Positions 63,040-64,000 of a stretch of 64,000 nt of DNA are shown in pieces (position 1 is the stretch's first letter; each line of letters starts with the position of its first letter). The position numbers were made by a program, and so were the translations under genes. The DNA is taken from assembly GCF_947623445.1 (NCBI RefSeq), contig NC_135248.1, positions 9,982,977 through 10,046,976 on the forward strand, in the 5' to 3' direction. The stretch comes from Clavelina lepadiformis. Taxonomy: Eukaryota > Chordata > Ascidiacea > Aplousobranchia > Clavelinidae. Below the pieces are notes generated by a model. That model saw only the letters and a list, made by a program, of their open reading frames with translations, searched no databases and had not been told where the DNA came from.

Positions 63040-64000
63040 ATGGACAGTGACACTGATGATAAGCCCCCTGCACCTCCAGTCAGACACACTAGTGCATCTC
63101 ATAAAGGAGATACGCAGACAGTGTTGAGCAAGCCCTTGCCTTCAGTTCCTGAGACTGATAAGAAGAAAAAGAGGACAAATTTAAAAAACATTTTCACTGG
63201 CGATGACAAACGTATGTCACTTTTTCTCTTATAAACTCAAATGTACAAGCCTCATGTTGTATGCTAGTTTAGAAATGTTTGTTGATTTGCAAGTGCGTCC
63301 AACTGGTAGTACAACATAAGCTGTACACACTTAAATGAGAGTTTCAACTTTCATCTTTACTTCATTGTAATAGCGGATTAGCGGTTATAGCTTAACAACA
63401 AATAATGTTTTGAAGTCTATGTTTGCTGTTTGTGCTGTATCAGTTATTACTTAAAGTATTAAGTGTGTAACACGCACACATTTACTGTATAATCCTTTTA
63501 TGCAGCTAAAAAAGACAAAATTAAAGAACGACCTGAAATATCATATCCATCTGATTTCGAGCATACTGTGCACGTGGGGTTTGATGCAATCACTGGAGAG
63601 TTTACGGTAGGTTGAAAGGATTGCTTGTTTTGTAAGTTTCTTGACATTCCAATGACTTCTTTGAGATATAGTTATAAAGACAAGTAAAAGTTTCCTCGTG
63701 TGGAAACAGAACGGTAAATGTAAACAAAAATGTAAATATACAACTGAATACTATGTTATGGCGGTTTTATGATGGATTTTTCAGGGCATGCCACAACAAT
63801 GGTCTCGCTTACTGCAAACGTCAAATATTAGTAAATATGAGCAACAGAAAAATCCAAAGGCCGTACTGCAGGTATAGACTTATAAAAGTGTTTGCAGTTT
63901 TTGTTGTTGTATTTCTCAGTTCCCTGCTCATGGCAAATGTTGTTGTAGGTTCTAGAATTTTATGATCGAACAGAAAAGAAGGGACCGGATCAAAAATACA
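63040..64000 (+). CDS. PAK: Group-I p21-activated kinase, 5' part
   Basis: This is a Ser/Thr kinase activated by Cdc42 and Rac GTP. Only the first coding exons are inside: 63040-63211, 63506-63606, 63785-63871, and 63949 past the window end. The ATG follows a TTTTTACAG acceptor at 63028, so an upstream non-coding exon exists. The start [11 protein letters not shown] is the conserved SH3-binding Pro motif of group-I PAKs (Nck site), followed by KPLPSVPE. Exon 2 carries the CRIB motif [16 protein letters not shown] at about residue 71. Exon 3 continues the autoinhibitory region ([23 protein letters not shown]), and exon 4 gives [10 protein letters not shown]. The kinase domain is beyond the window. 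It could be an orthologue of PAK1, PAK2 and PAK3 together; no single paralogue can be chosen. Confidence 0.93.

Overview
The window looks like nuclear DNA from an animal. It is AT-rich, and its genes are split into short exons with GT-AG introns that keep reading phase from exon to exon. The clear host genes are IQCA1/DRC11 (a ciliary AAA protein), nischarin and a group-I p21-activated kinase. The gene set, the compact introns and the style of repeats fit an invertebrate deuterostome, perhaps a tunicate. That placement is an inference from general features, not from a marker gene.

Layout. 1-745: minus-strand integrase fragment of a Ty3/Gypsy element. 754-2223: broken plus-strand, cysteine-rich, env-like reading frame. 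2909-15508: IQCA1/DRC11 on the minus strand, about 21 coding exons, with two alternative last exons. Its largest intron (9505-15417) holds a LINE copy split by a piggyBac element that still has its TTAA duplication. 15509-24818: gene-free DNA with several diverged repeats. 24819-33334: nischarin on the plus strand, with a short mariner relic just after one exon. 35191-37860: decayed plus-strand Ty3/Gypsy pol of the same family as the left-edge fragment. 39645-42925: complete seven-exon minus-strand gene for a divergent, membrane-anchored lipoxygenase-like protein. 45180-48941: ten-exon minus-strand gene for a basic, Pro-rich protein I do not recognise. 51921-52413: short hAT relic with a BED-like reading frame. 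52542-59212: a 6.7-kb P-superfamily (THAP) transposon with an 8-bp target duplication, very long inverted ends and two convergent genes. 63040-64000: 5' coding exons of a PAK kinase, cut by the window end.

The host genes show no operon-like link. IQCA1/DRC11 belongs to the nexin-dynein regulatory complex of motile cilia. Nischarin and PAK both act in Rac/integrin-linked cytoskeletal signalling, and nischarin is known to bind PAK1 in mammals, but they lie 30 kb apart and the neighbourhood may be chance.

The most unusual item is the THAP transposon. Besides a THAP/RNase-H-like transposase it carries an opposing three-exon gene that joins a C2H2-like finger to a segment resembling the end of P-type transposases. 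Both genes start inside or beside the inverted ends. Next in interest are the duplicated last exon of IQCA1/DRC11, the lipoxygenase-like protein with altered iron-ligand motifs, and the env-like relic beside an opposed integrase fragment.
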